DNA from: Clostridiales bacterium
GTDB lineage: Bacteria; Bacillota; Clostridia; Lachnospirales; Anaerotignaceae
Assembly (NCBI GenBank): GCA_018364635.1
Contig: JAGZLR010000018.1
Coordinates: 1 to 39,279, forward strand
Reading direction: 5' to 3'
DNA: 39,279 nucleotides
Notes under the pieces: generated by a model
Told to the model about the DNA's origin: nothing
What the model saw: the letters and a program-made list of their open reading frames with translations, nothing else
Database searches by the model: none
In this document: one piece after another, positions 1-6,439 of the stretch
Layout of the letters: each line of letters starts with the position of its first letter
Numbering within the stretch: position 1 is the first letter of the stretch
Made by a program: the position numbers and the translations under genes

Positions 1-1
1 T

Positions 2-268
2 ATTTTGGTTATTTATGTGATAGCAGGATGTGTATTAGGTTTCTTTGGAATATATGCTCCTATCAAAGAATTTGGTGGTGCAGGTGCGACAGTGCCTCTG
101 ACTGGATTTGGGTTTAATTTGATGAAAGGTGTGATGGAAGAAGTAGATACTGCTGGATTTTTAGGAGTATTTACTGGAGGTCTCAAAAGCGCAGCAGGTG
201 GAATTGCCGCTGCACTGATTTTTGGATATTTAGCAGCTATAATTTTCCAGCCAAAAGGAAAAAATTAA
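2..268 (+). CDS. spoVAE: Stage V sporulation protein AE, C-terminal part
   Basis: The 5' end lies outside the window; 88 residues of the C-terminal part are visible. The segment is very hydrophobic and carries the family signature GGAGATVPLTGFG followed by a Gly/Ala-rich run (GGLKSAAGGIAAALIFGY) and a short basic tail. SpoVA proteins form the inner-membrane channel that moves Ca-dipicolinic acid into the forespore and out again at germination. Family members are about 115-120 residues, so roughly 30 N-terminal residues are missing here. The first in-frame TTG is an internal Leu codon, not a start. The gene shows that the host is a spore former; the rest of a spoVA operon is expected to the left. 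Confidence 0.88.
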   Translation: MLVIYVIAGCVLGFFGIYAPIKEFGGAGATVPLTGFGFNLMKGVMEEVDTAGFLGVFTGGLKSAAGGIAAALIFGYLAAIIFQPKGKN

Positions 269-302
269 CTTAAAATTATTTATTAAATTTACACTTTAAA
301 CA

Positions 303-330
303 TTGATTTTTCAGTGATTTTTGATATACT
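303..330 (+). promoter_or_regulatory. Candidate SigA promoter for the HD-domain gene
   Basis: TTGATT at 303-308 and TATACT at 325-330 are separated by 16 bases. They lie about 40 bases before the ATG at 371, which has a strong ribosome site (AAGGGGGAGG). No terminator is visible after spoVAE, so read-through is also possible. Confidence 0.5.
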
Positions 331-370
331 GTAATCATAAAATAGTTATTAGCTAAGGGGGAGGATTCCA

Positions 371-925
371 ATGGAAAGAGCAATTGGGTCCAGAATCGAT
401 CTGGACAGTACGGACGATACTCTGGCAGAGGAGTACATGGACTGTGTCAGCGATATCCTTTATCATGATAAGGTTCAGCGGCTTACGAAATATGAACAGC
501 ATTGCCATACAAGTCGTTTACAGCACTGTATCAATGTAAGTTATTATAGTTTTCTGGTTTGCCGCAAATTTGGATGGGATTACCGCAGTGCGGCAAGAGG
601 TGCTCTGCTTCACGATTTATTTTATTATGATTGGCGTACAACAAAACTTCAAGGGACAAATCATGCAATTTGGCACCCACGGGTTGCGCTGGATAACGCC
701 AAAAAAGTTTGTCATCTGAATGCGATTGAGCAGGATTGTATCCGGCGGCATATGTGGCCAATGAGTTTAATTCCACCTAAATTTAAGGAAAGTTATGTGG
801 TAAATGTAGCTGACAAGATGTGTGCTTCTGTAGAAGCAACAGGAAATTTTTATAAATTCCGATTTGCACCAAAAGTTTATAGGACAAAGATCTCTCTGGC
901 TGGGGTATTTGGTTTCCGAAATTAA
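371..925 (+). CDS. HD-domain phosphohydrolase family protein, unknown substrate
   Basis: A 184-residue protein with the HD-superfamily metal-binding pattern: H52, the H81-D82 pair in the context LLHDLF, H98 and H127 (IRRHMWP), and D148 (NVADKM). This order (H...HD...H...H...D) is what is expected for an active metal-dependent phosphohydrolase of small nucleotides or nucleic acids. No signal peptide or membrane segment is visible, so it is probably cytosolic. It has its own promoter and a strong downstream terminator, so it is a single-gene unit. The substrate cannot be read from the sequence. Its position beside spoVAE does not by itself suggest a sporulation role. Confidence 0.75.
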   Translation: MERAIGSRIDLDSTDDTLAEEYMDCVSDILYHDKVQRLTKYEQHCHTSRLQHCINVSYYSFLVCRKFGWDYRSAARGALLHDLFYYDWRTTKLQGTNHAIWHPRVALDNAKKVCHLNAIEQDCIRRHMWPMSLIPPKFKESYVVNVADKMCASVEATGNFYKFRFAPKVYRTKISLAGVFGFRN

Positions 926-952
926 AAAGATTATTTGGCTGAAATCAGCCAA

Positions 953-990
953 AACGGTATGACAGTAAATTGTCATACCGTTTTTTATTT
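953..990 (+). terminator. Intrinsic terminator of the HD-domain gene
   Basis: A perfect 12-bp stem (AACGGTATGACA at 953-964 with TGTCATACCGTT at 971-982), a 6-base loop and a T-rich tail. A smaller hairpin (GGCTGA/TCAGCC, 937-950) sits just before it. Confidence 0.93.
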
Positions 991-1101
991 AATAGTGGAG
1001 TTCTTTCTGTTATGGAACGTGATAGCATAAAAAGATTATAGGTAGAGAAATAGCATTAATATAGCTATGGATTATGATTTCTAAATGTTTTCTCAGATAT
1101 A

Positions 1102-1130
1102 TTGTCATAAAATGAGGAAACATGTATAAT
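1102..1130 (+). promoter_or_regulatory. Promoter of the EndoQ-UvrD gene
   Basis: TTGTCA (1102-1107), 17-base spacer, TATAAT (1125-1130). The expected start of transcription is near 1137, giving a leader of about 100 bases that contains a terminator-like hairpin. Confidence 0.75.
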
Positions 1131-1140
1131 AAAAAGTACC

Positions 1141-1210
1141 ACAGGGAAAAGCTGTTGGATTTCAAAAGCTGCGCTAGTGTTTGGCGAGCTTTTTTTGTTC
1201 CATACCCTGT
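1141..1210 (+). promoter_or_regulatory. Attenuator-like leader with terminator hairpin before the EndoQ-UvrD gene
   Basis: A terminator-like hairpin lies between the promoter and the start codon: AAAGCT (1165-1170) and CGC (1172-1174) pair with GCG (1184-1186) and AGCTTT (1187-1192), followed by a run of seven T (1190-1196). AAAAGCT occurs twice (1147-1153 and 1164-1170), so either copy could pair with the AGCTTTT arm. ACAGGG (1141-1146) can also pair with CCCTGT (1205-1210), enclosing the hairpin. The arrangement fits transcription attenuation or a short stand-alone RNA. No known riboswitch class was recognised. The pairings are read by eye. Confidence 0.5.
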
Positions 1211-1239
1211 AAGTTTAGACTAAAAAAGCAGGTGAAAAA

Positions 1240-4200
1240 ATGTATATTGCTGATTTACATATCCATTCCAGATTCTCACGAGCGACAAGTAAAGAGGGCA
1301 CACCAGAACATCTGGATCTATGGGCGCGCAAAAAAGGAATTCATATTGTAGGCACAGGAGATTTTACCCACCCTGCTTGGAGACAGGAACTTCAGGAGAA
1401 ACTCCAGCCCGCACAAGAGGGTTTCTATACATTGAAGCGGGAATACAAAATTCAGGATAATTCTGTGGCTGATACCATGACACCAAGATTTGTCGTTACT
1501 GGAGAGATTAGTTCTATCTATAAAAAAAATGGCAGAGTGCGTAAAATCCATAATTTGATCCTATTGCCTAGTTTAGAGGACGCAGAGATTGTATCAAAAA
1601 AATTGGAGACTATTGGTAATATTCATTCTGATGGCCGTCCTATATTAGGTTTGGATGCAAAAGATTTGTTGGAGATTCTTCTGGAACTCAGCCCTAACTC
1701 CATTTTGGTACCAGCACATATTTGGACACCACATTTTTCTCTGTTTGGAGCGTTTTCGGGGTTTGATACAGTGGAGGAGTGCTTTGAAGATTTATCTGGA
1801 TATATTCATGCTATGGAGACAGGGCTTTCTAGTGATCCGCCGATGAATTGGAGAATTTCTGCTTTAGATAGATATCAGCTGATTTCTAACTCTGATGCGC
1901 ACTCCCCGTCAAAATTAGGGCGTGAAGCTAATTTATTGAACATAGATTTAAGTTATGAGGGATTAAAAGGTGCTATTGAAGAAGGAAAAGGTCTTTTAGG
2001 AACTGTGGAATTCTTTCCTGAAGAGGGAAAATATCATTTTGATGGACACCGAAAATGTAACCTTTGCCTTAGCCCTCAAGAGGCGGAAAAATATCATGGC
2101 ATTTGTCCTGTCTGTGGTAAAAAATTGACTATTGGTGTATCTCATAGGGTAGAACAGTTGGCAGATAGAGAGGAAGGATATATCCGCCCAGATGCAAAAG
2201 CTTTCGAGAGTTTGGTGCCGCTGCCTGAAGTGATTGCTGCTTCCTTGGGTTGCGGTCCTTCTAGTAGTCAGGTGTTAAAGGAATATAGTCGTTTGCTCCA
2301 AAAGTTAGGTCCGGAGTTTGAGATTTTGCGTCAGATTCCAGTGGAAGAAATCAGTCGTATTTCGGGATTTTTGATCGGAGAAGGGATTCGTCGGCTAAGA
2401 GAAAAGCAGGTGGAACGAATTCCTGGTTTTGACGGTGAATATGGGAAAATTCAGCTGTTTACTGCAGAGGAGTTACGGTCAATTCACGGACAGATTAGTT
2501 TTTTTGATATGATTGGCATAAAAACGCAGCCTTCTGTATCCAAAAAGAAAATATCTGTGAACCAAATTTTTCCCAAAAATGAGAAATCTATTTCTCCAAA
2601 AGTAGAATTGAATCAGAAAGAAACTCTAAATGCTGAACAAAAGCAGGCTGTGGAGGCGATCGATAGAGTGACAGCTGTTATCGCTGGACCAGGGACTGGA
2701 AAAACAAAAACTTTAGTCAGTCATATTCTTCATTTAATGGAAGTACGTAAAGTGAAGCCATCCCAAATTACGGCGGTGACTTTTACAAACAAGGCTGCGC
2801 AAGAGATGGCGGAAAGGCTACAGAGACTGACAGGCAAGAAAAAGACGATCCAACAGATGCAAATTGGCACATTTCATGCCATTTGTCTTGATGTAATCAG
2901 GGAACAAAATCCTTCCATCACACTGGCAGATGAAACAGAAATGCTGTTATTGGCAGACAGTATTATCAAAGAACAAGGCTTGAGTTTGACAAACAACAAA
3001 TTTTTACGTCAGGTTTCAGCCTATAAAACAAGCGGAGAACTTCAGCTGGATGAATCAGACTCTTCCCGTAAAGAGGCATTCAAAGCGGCAGTAGAGGAAT
3101 ATATTCGCCAAATGCGTGAAAAAAACATGATGGATTTTGATGATTTGTTGACAGAAGGGTTACGGTTAAGCAGGAGTTTGACAACAGATCGGTTCCAGTA
3201 CTTGTTGGTAGATGAATTCCAGGATATTAGTCCGTTGCAATATGCCCTTATTCAAAGTTGGAACAGACAAGGTAGGGAACTTTTTGTTATTGGCGATCCG
3301 GATCAGTCTATCTATGGTTTTCGAGGATCTGACGCACATTGCTTTGAACGGCTAAAAAAAGACTTTCCAGAATTACATCTCATTACTCTAACGGAAAACT
3401 ATCGTTCTACACCAGAAATTTTGTCTGCGGCAACGATGGTTATCTCTCAAAATCCAGGTGGAACACGTGTATTGCATCCTTATTGTTTGCAAGGCAGGCC
3501 AGTACGACAAATTTTGGCAAGCAGTGATCTTCAGTCAGCTATTTATATAGCAAAAGAAATAAATCGTATGGTAGGCGGTATTGATATGCTGGATGCACAG
3601 CTAAATTCTATAGATTGCAGGAAACAGAGGGGATTTGGAGAATTTGTAATTTTATACCGAACACACAGACAGGCAGATCTGATAGAAAAATGTTTGAAGC
3701 AAGAATCTATTCCTTATGTTGTAGCAGGTAGAGATGATTTTTTAATGGAAAAAAGTGTGCGGGGAACCCTATGTTTTTTTAGGAGCCTTCAAAATCCGTC
3801 AGCTGTAGAAGATCGTCGTCTATGTTTGAAACTTCTATGGGAGATGGAAGAAAATGATCTGTCTAAAGCTTTCTATGATAATATGGCAGCAAAATTTTTG
3901 CCAATGTATACCAAAGCAAAACCGACAAAAGTGTTGGATGTGTGGAAAAAAGAGCTGAATTTTTCAGGAGACGAAGGAATAGAGAAACTAGCAGGAATGT
4001 CTGTTTTTTATGACAGTATGTCAGAATTTTTGGAGGCGATTCAGCTGGGGGTGGAAAGCGATCTCCGCCGGTGTGGCACGAAGGAATATACATCTGATGC
4101 AGTGACACTTATGACAATGCATGGTTCCAAAGGACTGGAGTTTCCGGTAGTTTTTATTTCTGGTGTTCAAAAAGGTATGATTCCTTATGAAAATGATTTC

Positions 4201-4395
4201 TATGAAGCGGATTTGGAGGAAGAGAGAAGGTTATTTTTTGTAGGTATGACAAGAGCAAAAGAGGAACTGATTTTAATGACAGTCAAAGAACAGTCGCCAT
4301 TTATGGAGGGTCTTTCACCTAATTGTATCCAAAGCCAATCGGTAGAACGAAAAAAAGTACAGGAAAAAGTAAAACAATTAAGCTTATTCGATTAA
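1240..4395 (+). CDS. Endonuclease Q (PHP domain) fused to a UvrD/PcrA-type helicase
   Basis: A 1051-residue two-part protein. Residues 1 to about 410 match the endonuclease Q family, which cuts DNA 5' to deaminated bases (uracil, hypoxanthine) and abasic sites. Visible features are the PHP metal motif (D5, H7, H9), SNSDAHSP, and a four-Cys zinc site (C273, C276, C289, C292). From about residue 460 there is a superfamily 1 helicase: Walker A GPGTGKT (483-489), TFTNKAA, DEFQD (658-662), GDPDQSIYGFRG (685 onward), TMHGSKGLEFP and a final VGMTRAKEEL. The C-terminus (QLSLFD) is typical of the helicase family. All key motifs look intact. The inferred job is to nick at deaminated bases and unwind from the nick in one polypeptide. 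It stands alone behind its own promoter and leader. Confidence 0.88.
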   Translation: MYIADLHIHSRFSRATSKEGTPEHLDLWARKKGIHIVGTGDFTHPAWRQELQEKLQPAQEGFYTLKREYKIQDNSVADTMTPRFVVTGEISSIYKKNGRVRKIHNLILLPSLEDAEIVSKKLETIGNIHSDGRPILGLDAKDLLEILLELSPNSILVPAHIWTPHFSLFGAFSGFDTVEECFEDLSGYIHAMETGLSSDPPMNWRISALDRYQLISNSDAHSPSKLGREANLLNIDLSYEGLKGAIEEGKGLLGTVEFFPEEGKYHFDGHRKCNLCLSPQEAEKYHGICPVCGKKLTIGVSHRVEQLADREEGYIRPDAKAFESLVPLPEVIAASLGCGPSSSQVLKEYSRLLQKLGPEFEILRQIPVEEISRISGFLIGEGIRRLREKQVERIPGFDGEYGKIQLFTAEELRSIHGQISFFDMIGIKTQPSVSKKKISVNQIFPKNEKSISPKVELNQKETLNAEQKQAVEAIDRVTAVIAGPGTGKTKTLVSHILHLMEVRKVKPSQITAVTFTNKAAQEMAERLQRLTGKKKTIQQMQIGTFHAICLDVIREQNPSITLADETEMLLLADSIIKEQGLSLTNNKFLRQVSAYKTSGELQLDESDSSRKEAFKAAVEEYIRQMREKNMMDFDDLLTEGLRLSRSLTTDRFQYLLVDEFQDISPLQYALIQSWNRQGRELFVIGDPDQSIYGFRGSDAHCFERLKKDFPELHLITLTENYRSTPEILSAATMVISQNPGGTRVLHPYCLQGRPVRQILASSDLQSAIYIAKEINRMVGGIDMLDAQLNSIDCRKQRGFGEFVILYRTHRQADLIEKCLKQESIPYVVAGRDDFLMEKSVRGTLCFFRSLQNPSAVEDRRLCLKLLWEMEENDLSKAFYDNMAAKFLPMYTKAKPTKVLDVWKKELNFSGDEGIEKLAGMSVFYDSMSEFLEAIQLGVESDLRRCGTKEYTSDAVTLMTMHGSKGLEFPVVFISGVQKGMIPYENDFYEADLEEERRLFFVGMTRAKEELILMTVKEQSPFMEGLSPNCIQSQSVERKKVQEKVKQLSLFD

Positions 4396-4420
4396 AAGGA
4401 TTGATGTAAAATTTAAAAGC

Positions 4421-4692
4421 ATGTGTTGTGAAATATATTGGGATGATAAGATTTTAAGAAAAAATATTGGTCAGTACCACTAGTGGATGATAAAATTCTC
4501 ATAGTTTTAAATGATATGATGGATACATTACATACCATAGAAAATGGTGTTGCATTTGTGGTAAAGCAGGTAGATATTTTGAAGTGTTTTTCTGTCATTG
4601 ATTACTATGAACCAATATTATGTCTTCTCAATCCTATTATGATCGATCATGGAGGGGATAATATCTCTGGATTATGCTATAAAAATTTATAA
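4421..4692 (+). pseudogene. Decayed peptide deformylase (def-like) remnant
   Basis: Two reading frames joined by a frameshift near 4466-4480 together resemble the N-terminal half of peptide deformylase. The first (from 4421) gives WDDKILRKN, like the usual DxILRKK. The second gives VDDKILIVLNDMMDTLH, then NGVAFVVKQVDILK, FSVIDYYEPILCLLNP and DHGG, all in family order. The first catalytic motif (normally GVGLAAPQVG) is degraded, the EGCLS motif is reduced to GLC, and the HExxH metal site is missing because the gene stops at 4692. No convincing ribosome site is present. It is almost certainly non-functional. Confidence 0.72.
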
Positions 4693-4700
4693 GAAATTTT

Positions 4701-4733
4701 GCCGAATTTTCTCTTCTTAAAATTCGGCTTTTT
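4701..4733 (+). terminator. Intrinsic terminator after the def remnant
   Basis: A perfect 10-bp stem (GCCGAATTTT at 4701-4710 with AAAATTCGGC at 4719-4728) followed by a run of T. It would end transcripts of the EndoQ-UvrD gene and the remnant. Its survival suggests it once ended the intact deformylase unit. Confidence 0.85.
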
Positions 4734-4783
4734 GCTTTAGAATTTAAAAAGAGACATGACAAGAGAAGGGAAGGTAATTAGCT

Positions 4784-5098
4784 TTATTTTTTTCTTGGTT
4801 TTGGCAAAGGTGTCACTTCTTCTAAGATAGAGATAATCTTTTGGGCTTGTTCCATATCATCAAATTCCAAGATGTAATGTTCCTTAGCCCCTTTATAGGG
4901 AAGTCCTTTTGATGCAGAATGAATATAGGGAGTCAGGCAATCTAGTATTTTTACATAAACGGTGTTGTCACAGACTAAAAGAATAGGTTTATTATTGACA
5001 TAAATCATATATTCTCCAAACATTTTTCGATACCGTATATCACCTGTCTCTTTAATTTTTTCGCATATATTTAAGATAAAGTCTAGTTGTGTTGCCAT
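4784..5098 (-). CDS. TfoX/Sxy N-terminal domain protein
   Basis: A 104-residue cytosolic protein matching the TfoX N-terminal domain: RKMFGEYMIYVNNKPILLV, then DNTVYVK and a C-terminal helix (FDDMEQAQKIISILEE). The basic tail KPRKK follows. In gamma-proteobacteria full-length TfoX controls competence. Stand-alone N-terminal-domain proteins like this are common in Firmicutes and their role is not established. The start is well supported by GGAGG about 9 bases upstream and by its own promoter. It is transcribed away from punA. Confidence 0.8.
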   Translation of the reverse strand: MATQLDFILNICEKIKETGDIRYRKMFGEYMIYVNNKPILLVCDNTVYVKILDCLTPYIHSASKGLPYKGAKEHYILEFDDMEQAQKIISILEEVTPLPKPRKK

Positions 5099-5119
5099 TT
5101 TCAGAGCCTCCTTTTTTTA

Positions 5120-5148
5120 ATCATACAAAAGAGAAAAGACTTTGACAA
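5120..5148 (-). promoter_or_regulatory. Promoter of the TfoX-like gene
   Basis: On the minus strand TTGTCA (5148-5143) and TATGAT (5125-5120) are 17 bases apart, about 20 bases before the start codon. On the plus strand a TATAAT at 5218-5223 is a plausible -10 for punA, but its -35 is poor. Confidence 0.65.
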
Positions 5149-5263
5149 GGGATTTATATTGAAAATAATGATGCAAAGGAAAAATAAATGTCCCTTTTCT
5201 TTTTCTCTGTGAAAAGATATAATAGTAAAAAAGCCTATCATGGAAGCTATGAAAGGATGAGGT

Positions 5264-6082
5264 ATGATGGAAGAATTGGCAAAAATTACCCAAGGATCAG
5301 ATTTTTTAAAAACATATACCATGCTTCGACCAAAAACAGCAATTGTTTTAGGCAGTGGCATGAATGACATCGCAGAAAAATTAGGATTAATAGAAACAAT
5401 TGATTATAAAGATATTCCTTATTTTCCAGTATCCACAGCACAAGGTCATAAAGGTCGGCTTTTACTAGGAAAAGATGTAGTTTGCATGCAGGGGAGAATA
5501 CATTTTTATGAAGGATACACAATGGAAGAAGTAATACGGCCAATCCGAATGCTTCACCAGTTTGGTGTGAGGAAAGTAATATTTACAAATGCTGCCGGTG
5601 CAGTAAATACGCAATACAACCCTGGAGATATTATGGTGCTGACCGATCATATTAATTTTATGGGCAAAAATCCGTTAGTTGGTAAAAACTTAGATCAGCT
5701 GGGACCGAGATTTCCGGATATGAGCCAAACTTATGATAAAGTCATGTCTCTTGGGATAGAAAAGGCTTGTGAGGAAACAGGATTAAAATGTCATACAGGC
5801 GTTTATATGGCTTTTTGTGGTCCTAGTTATGAGACGCCAGCGGAAGTGCGTATGGCTCGCGCATTGGGTGCTGATGCTGTTGGCATGTCTACCGTGCCTG
5901 AAGTAATTGCGGCAAGGCATATGGGGATGAAAATTGCAGCTTTTTCTTTTTTGACAAATCCAGCAGCAGGCGTAACAAAGGAAGCTTTAAGTCACGAGGA
6001 AGTACTTATGGAAAGTGCTAAAGGTCAAAAACTTCTAAGTGAAATGATTTCTATTGCTGTGAGGTATATTTCGCAAGAATAG
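5264..6082 (+). CDS. punA: Purine nucleoside phosphorylase (trimeric, PNP I type)
   Basis: 272 residues, normal for the trimeric PNP family that splits inosine, guanosine and their deoxy forms into base plus (deoxy)ribose 1-phosphate. Visible family motifs are the phosphate loop VLGSGMND, STAQGHKGRL, QGRIHFYEGY, the TNAAGAVN block, the substrate loop SYETPAEVRMA and GADAVGMSTVPE. It is cytosolic and belongs to purine salvage, which links it loosely with the xanthine phosphoribosyltransferase near 28.5 kb. The ATG at 5264 follows AAAGGATGAGG; a second ATG at 5267 is an equal alternative. It is followed by a terminator, so it forms a single-gene unit. Confidence 0.93.
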   Translation: MMEELAKITQGSDFLKTYTMLRPKTAIVLGSGMNDIAEKLGLIETIDYKDIPYFPVSTAQGHKGRLLLGKDVVCMQGRIHFYEGYTMEEVIRPIRMLHQFGVRKVIFTNAAGAVNTQYNPGDIMVLTDHINFMGKNPLVGKNLDQLGPRFPDMSQTYDKVMSLGIEKACEETGLKCHTGVYMAFCGPSYETPAEVRMARALGADAVGMSTVPEVIAARHMGMKIAAFSFLTNPAAGVTKEALSHEEVLMESAKGQKLLSEMISIAVRYISQE

Positions 6083-6126
6083 GTAAGGAATATTGAAAAA
6101 ATTGAATAAAAAGAAGGATAAGACAC

Positions 6127-6187
6127 ACTTAAAATTTGTGATATTGAATAATTTGTCTGGAAATAGGCCATTTTAAGTCTTTTTTTC
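6127..6187 (+). terminator. Probable terminator after punA
   Basis: ACTTAAAAT (6127-6135) pairs with ATTTTAAGT (6170-6178), followed directly by CTTTTTTT. The 34-base loop is long, so confidence is moderate. Confidence 0.6.
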
Positions 6188-6239
6188 CTAGATAAAATGA
6201 TGTTTTTTGTCTACCTTTTGTTGTTCAATTAAAACAGTC

Positions 6240-6268
6240 TTGACATAAATCTTAAAAAGAATTACACT
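6240..6268 (+). promoter_or_regulatory. Promoter of rny
   Basis: A consensus TTGACA (6240-6245), 17-base spacer and TACACT (6263-6268). The predicted transcript starts near 6275, directly at the first hairpin repeat, leaving a leader of about 165 bases before the rny start. Confidence 0.8.
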
Positions 6269-6274
6269 TAAATA

Positions 6275-6437
6275 GATGTTTTTATAAACATCAGTGACTG
6301 TCAAAATCTTTGAGATTACAATTCTTAAGGGTCTGTATTTTATAACAGAAAGGTTAATTTTGATAGGCTGGATGTTTTTATAAACACCGTATGACAGGTC
6401 AAATTTGTACCTTGAGAACTTAATAGGGGAGGTGTTT
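6275..6437 (+). repeat. Repeated hairpin leader of rny
   Basis: GATGTTTTTATAAACATC (6275-6292) is a hairpin sequence that recurs with one change at 6371-6388; part of it (GGTGTTTTTAT) appears a third time at 6431-6441, overlapping the ribosome site. The first two copies are each followed by related blocks (GACTGTCAAAA...TTGAGA and GACAGGTCAAA...TTGAGA), so the leader looks like a diverged tandem duplication of about 96 bases. AAACACC (6382-6388) is complementary to GGTGTTT (6431-6437), which could hide the ribosome site. The pairings are read by eye. Confidence 0.55.
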
Positions 6438-6439
6438 TT

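Noticed and set aside
4483..4692. Stand-alone 69-residue protein gene
   Set aside because: It begins at a GTG without a ribosome site and its sequence is the middle of a deformylase; the preceding part is in another frame, so it is a pseudogene fragment.
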